A stretch of DNA of 64,000 nt from Rhizobiaceae bacterium (GTDB taxonomy: Bacteria; Pseudomonadota; Alphaproteobacteria; Rhizobiales; Rhizobiaceae). Positions 61,010 to 64,000 of this stretch are shown piece by piece; position 1 is the first letter of the stretch; every line of letters starts with the position of its first letter. Below the pieces are notes generated by a model. The model ran no database searches. It saw only the letters and a list, made by a program, of their open reading frames with translations, and was not told the origin of the DNA. Made by a program: the position numbers and the translations under genes. Location of the stretch: the NCBI GenBank assembly GCA_023953905.1, contig JAMLJA010000020.1, positions 1-64,000 on the forward strand, written 5' to 3'.

Positions 61010-62319
61010 ACCATTCTCACCAGCAAGCCGGCAACCATGGCGCCGGCGAGAACGATCATGATGCTGGCTCGGACATAGATCAGCGAGACTGCGGCGACGG
61101 CCGCAATCGCGAGAGCACCCGCGTCGATGCTGGACCATTCCACCATCGGCAGCACGAGTGGACCGACACGCGTTTCACTCACGCGTGAAAACAACACGTG
61201 AAGGCCGAACCAGAGCCCGAGATTCGCGATCACACCCACGACAGCGGCAGTGACCGAGGCGAGTGCGCTTGCCAGCCAACGAATGTTGCGCACTCGCTCG
61301 ACATAAGGCGCGCCCGCAAATATCCACAAGAAGCACGGCACGAAGGTGAACCATAGTGTGATCGCGGCACCTCCGAGACCTCCAAGCAGGGGGTCGATGC
61401 CTGCGAGGCGAGCGCCGCCGAGAAAACCGACGAAGACCAGCACCAGGATGAGCGGTCCAGGCGTCGTCTCGGCGAGCCCGAGGCCCGCGAGCATCTCGCC
61501 CGCCCCCAGCCAGTGATGAGTGTCAACGGCCTGCTGAGCCACATAAGCGAGCACCGCATAGGCCCCGCCGAACGTCACCATCGCCAGTTTTGTGAAGAAG
61601 CCCGCCTCGGCGACATACACGTGTTCGAGACCAAGGATCGGCAGCATGATGGCTAAGGGAGCGAACCAGATCAGCGTCCAGGTAACAACGGTCGCGACAA
61701 AACTGTGAAGGGAGGGTTTCTGCTCCGTTGCGTCAGGCGTCGCATCCGGAAGAGTCGCGCGACCGAGCGGAGGGAACAGTGCCCCGAACACAGCCGCCGC
61801 GGCGACGACCAGCGGAAATGGCAGTTTGAACAGGGCAATCCCGACGAATGCGGCAGTTGCGATCACGATGGCGGTGCGCGTCTTGAGCGCTCGCTTTGAA
61901 ATACCCACCAGCGCCTGCAGGACGATTCCGAGGACGGCCGCCTTCAGTCCGAACAGCAGCGCTTCTACGAGAGGAACATCGCCAGCAAACAGATATACCG
62001 CCGACAAAAGCGTGATGACGCACGCCCCGGGCAGCACAAAAAGCAAACCCGCAACAACGCCACCGCGAACACCGTCGATAAGCCAACCGACATAGGTTGC
62101 GAGTTGCATTGCCTCGGGACCGGGCAACAGCATGCAATAGTTCAGGGCATGCAGAAAGCGATCCTCGTTCAACCAATTCTTCTCCTCGACGAGGACGCGA
62201 TGCATCAGGCTGATCTGTCCAGCCGGTCCACCGAAGGACAGAAGTCCGATCTGGCCAAAAGTGCGCAAGATTTCGGAAAAGTGTGGTGTCGGCCCCCAGT
62301 TGCGCGATGCATCCGTCAT
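61006..62319 (-). CDS. chromate-transporter family (ChrA-like) membrane protein
   Basis: A 437-residue long-form CHR protein with two homologous halves. The first has TFGQIGLLSFGGPAGQISLM and YCMLLPGPEAMQLATYVGWL; the second has KLAMVTFGGAYAVLAYVAQQ and LGLAETTPGPLILVLVFVGF. These F-G-G-x-A and P-G-P motifs define the family, and about ten helices are predicted. It may export chromate or another oxyanion; specificity is not proven by motif. ATG 62319 overlaps the TGA of the tauE-like gene (ATGA). Confidence 0.9.
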
Positions 62320-63080
62320 CGAAAGATTCCGTCGAGCGCCGGCAGACCGACAATTGCCGCGCCTGCAATCAGGCCGTAGCAAATGCGCCGGAACACGGCC
62401 TCATTGGCAAGCCTGAAAAGACGCAAGCCAGCAAACAGACCGAGCGCAAATGCCGGGCCTATCAGCAACGAAAGCTTGACGGATTGCCAGGTCAGGACAC
62501 CAGCGAAGAGATAGCTGAGCACGGACATCACGCTCGCGATTGCAAAGTAGAGCACGATATTGGCGCGCACCTTCTGCGGCGTGATCGGACTACCGAGCCA
62601 ATAGGCCACCACCGGGGGACCGCCGACCTGTGCCGCACCGGAAAACAGCCCCGACGTAACTCCAACCGCAATCGTTACTCCTGCAGGCGCGCTGCCATGA
62701 TACCGCCAGCCCGACATCAGAAGCGCCAGCAAGACGACAACGATAGCGACGATAGCCCAACGAATTGTGACACCGTCGACATGGGCCAGAAGATAGGTGC
62801 CAAGAGGGATTCCAATCATCGCCCCGATCGCCATTACCGCGACGTTCGACCTGTCCGCCTGATGCCACGCGCGCGGAACCAGGCCCGGCGTCAGTGCAAG
62901 ATCGACGATCAGAAGCAGCGGCACGGCGTGCTTGGCACCAATCAGCGAACTGGCGAGCGGGACAAAAATCAACGCGCCGCCGAACCCGGAAAAACCCCGC
63001 GCACAGCCTGCCACCATGGCCGACACGAGAAGGAAGACAAAGCCGCCAACGGACAGATCGAATGGCAGATAGCTGTCCAT
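62316..63080 (-). CDS. TauE/SafE-family sulfite exporter-like membrane protein
   Basis: A 254-residue protein with eight predicted helices. LLVSAMVAGCARGFSGFGGA and LIFVPLASSLIGAKHAVPLL open the TauE domain, and a second related repeat starts near GVTSGLFSGAAQVGGPPVVA. The family exports sulfite, sulfoacetate and other anions. It is translationally coupled to the chrA-like gene, so an anion-efflux pair is the natural reading. With sqdB (a sulfite-using enzyme) 27 kb away there is no direct link. Confidence 0.88.
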   Translation of the reverse strand: MDSYLPFDLSVGGFVFLLVSAMVAGCARGFSGFGGALIFVPLASSLIGAKHAVPLLLIVDLALTPGLVPRAWHQADRSNVAVMAIGAMIGIPLGTYLLAHVDGVTIRWAIVAIVVVLLALLMSGWRYHGSAPAGVTIAVGVTSGLFSGAAQVGGPPVVAYWLGSPITPQKVRANIVLYFAIASVMSVLSYLFAGVLTWQSVKLSLLIGPAFALGLFAGLRLFRLANEAVFRRICYGLIAGAAIVGLPALDGIFR

Positions 63081-63188
63081 GAAACTTCAATGCCTCCTCA
63101 TCGTCATATACTGCTATATCCGACCAACCGGCTAGGCGAGCAGCCAGAGCTGTTTTTCGGATGAACATCCGCTGCAGGGCGCCATGTC

Positions 63189-63216
63189 TTGCAGGCGCAA
63201 GGACGTTCCGCTATAG
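63189..63216 (+). promoter_or_regulatory. predicted rplY promoter
   Basis: TTGCAG (63189-63194) and CTATAG (63211-63216) are 16 bp apart, giving a start near 63223 and a leader of about 120 nt before rplY. Confidence 0.55.
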
Positions 63217-63257
63217 AGCCCCCATCCGCGTAGACACCCTTGGAGGCAACGCGGGGG

Positions 63258-63280
63258 AAGGCCGCCCATCCGGCGGCTTT
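63258..63280 (+). promoter_or_regulatory. hairpin in the rplY leader
   Basis: A 9-bp stem (63258-63266 with 63272-63280, core GCCGCC/GGCGGC) closes a 5-nt loop and ends in TTT. It could attenuate rplY transcription or be a ribosomal-protein leader; no known leader family is recognised. Confidence 0.4.
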
Positions 63281-63343
63281 CGACGTTTACGGCAAGTCGT
63301 TGATCGTCATCCGTAAACGCTCCACAACTTGAAAGGAAAAGCC

Positions 63344-63982
63344 ATGAGCCACGCTTCTTACGAGCTCAAGGCCGAAGCACGCGAACAGGTCGGTAAGGGG
63401 TCCGCCCGTGCAGTTCGTCGCGACGGTAAAGTGCCTGCAGTTATTTATGGCGACAAGCAGCCTCCCCTGGCTATTTCGTTGTCGTACAAGGAAATCTTCT
63501 ACAAGATCCACGGCGGTGGGTTCCTGACGACGGTCGCAATCATCGACGTCGGCGGCAAGAAGATCCAGGTCCTGCCCAAGGACTTCCAGATGGATCCGGT
63601 CCGTGACACCCCGTTGCATGTCGACTTCCTGCGCGTCAGCAAGGACAGCGAAGTCAATGTTGAAGTGCCGGTTCACTTCATCAACGAGGAAAAGTCGCCC
63701 GGCATCAAGCGTGGCGGCGTGCTGAACATCGTCCGCCACCAGGTCGAGTTCCACTGCCCGGCAAACGCAATCCCGGATTCGATCACGGTCGATCTCGAAG
63801 GCGTCGATATTGGTGACTCGATTCACATTTCGGCGGTCAAGCTTCCTTCCGGAGTACGCCCGGTGATCTCCGATCGCGATTTCACCATCGCTACAATTGC
63901 CGGCTCATCGGCGATGAAGTCGGAAGAAAATGAGGCAACTTCCGAGGAAGGGGCCGAGACCGACTCCGAGACCGAGGAGTAG
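63344..63982 (+). CDS. rplY: 50S ribosomal protein L25/general stress protein Ctc
   Basis: Binds 5S rRNA in the large subunit. The 212-residue long form has the L25 domain (SYELKAEAREQVGKGSARAV, RRDGKVPAVIYGDKQPPLAI, VLPKDFQMDPVRDTPLHVDF) and the TL5/Ctc C-terminal domain (VPVHFINEEKSPGIKRGGVL, SIHISAVKLPSGVRPVISDR). It ends in an acidic tail (TSEEGAETDSETEE). GAAAGGA precedes ATG 63344. A GGAGG appears at the window's right edge, presumably the ribosome site of the next gene. Confidence 0.97.
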   Translation: MSHASYELKAEAREQVGKGSARAVRRDGKVPAVIYGDKQPPLAISLSYKEIFYKIHGGGFLTTVAIIDVGGKKIQVLPKDFQMDPVRDTPLHVDFLRVSKDSEVNVEVPVHFINEEKSPGIKRGGVLNIVRHQVEFHCPANAIPDSITVDLEGVDIGDSIHISAVKLPSGVRPVISDRDFTIATIAGSSAMKSEENEATSEEGAETDSETEE

Positions 63983-64000
63983 TCCCGCTCCCTGGAGGGC

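Overview
The window is one contiguous 64 kb piece of a GC-rich alphaproteobacterial chromosome. It is most likely from the Hyphomicrobiales (rhizobia and relatives, Phyllobacteriaceae/Rhizobiaceae-like). The evidence is gene content and local order: carB with the rhizobial insert, lrp / trxB / lsrB next to an AbcR-type small RNA, greA translationally coupled to an lpcC-type mannosyltransferase, a uvrB with a long rhizobial N-terminal extension, the sqdBDC sulfolipid operon, a BA14K protein, and promoters with TTGC-type -35 boxes. No rRNA, tRNA, CRISPR array or insertion sequence was found. Species cannot be named from this alone.

Layout. 1-3.3 kb: the 3' part of carB. 3.3-6.8 kb: a small foreign-looking insert with a GSU2403-type nucleotidyltransferase that starts inside a tandem operator, an AlbA_2/Schlafen-like protein, and a convergent protein with two PD-(D/E)XK nuclease-like domains. 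6.8-11.1 kb: small envelope and repair genes (GFA protein, lytic transglycosylase, Ogt). 11.1-12.9 kb: two overlapping EAL genes, one apparently active and one stripped of catalytic residues. 13-17.6 kb: aspartate aminotransferase, an EF-G paralogue lacking the switch II histidine, and a frameshifted msrP. 17.7-23.4 kb: AbcR-like sRNA, lsrB, trxB, lrp, two LPS glycosyltransferases and greA with a terminator-like leader. 23.4-33.3 kb: sugar dehydrogenase, membrane proteins, two extensin-like proteins, a CNNM/CBS protein, an FMN reductase / HxlR pair, and a GMC oxidoreductase coupled to an enolase-superfamily enzyme. 33.3-36.3 kb: sqdBDC. 36.5-45.8 kb: a T1SS-type surface protein candidate, clpS, a DUF922 protein, uvrB, a Kazal lipoprotein, ubiK, ybjN, csaA and small genes. 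45.9-52.5 kb: cupin, glycosyltransferase, a MarR / OmpR / EnvZ-type regulatory operon, ilvE and a metallo-beta-lactamase-fold hydrolase. 52.5-55.2 kb: BA14K, two cold-shock genes with matched leaders, and a degenerate CapA-like protein. 55.4-64 kb: lgt, a DUF185 methyltransferase, pgeF, an M24-like protein, prs, a chrA-like/tauE pair and rplY.

How the genes fit together. Several groups serve the cell envelope: lpcC and GT2 for LPS core, sqdBDC for sulfolipid, lgt for lipoproteins, pgeF and the lytic transglycosylase for peptidoglycan. Redox and stress control is represented by trxB, lsrB, msrP, the FMN reductase and the cold-shock pair. Translationally coupled pairs (ATGA or GTGA overlaps) are frequent: the EAL pair, greA-lpcC, GMC-enolase, sqdD-sqdC and tauE-chrA.

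The strongest points for follow-up are the AbcR-like sRNA at 17722-17835, the two csp leaders that share a 31-nt 5' end, the greA leader terminator, the nuclease/Schlafen/nucleotidyltransferase insert with its 34-bp tandem operator, and the msrP frameshift. All functional statements rest on motif reading by eye. No database search was run.
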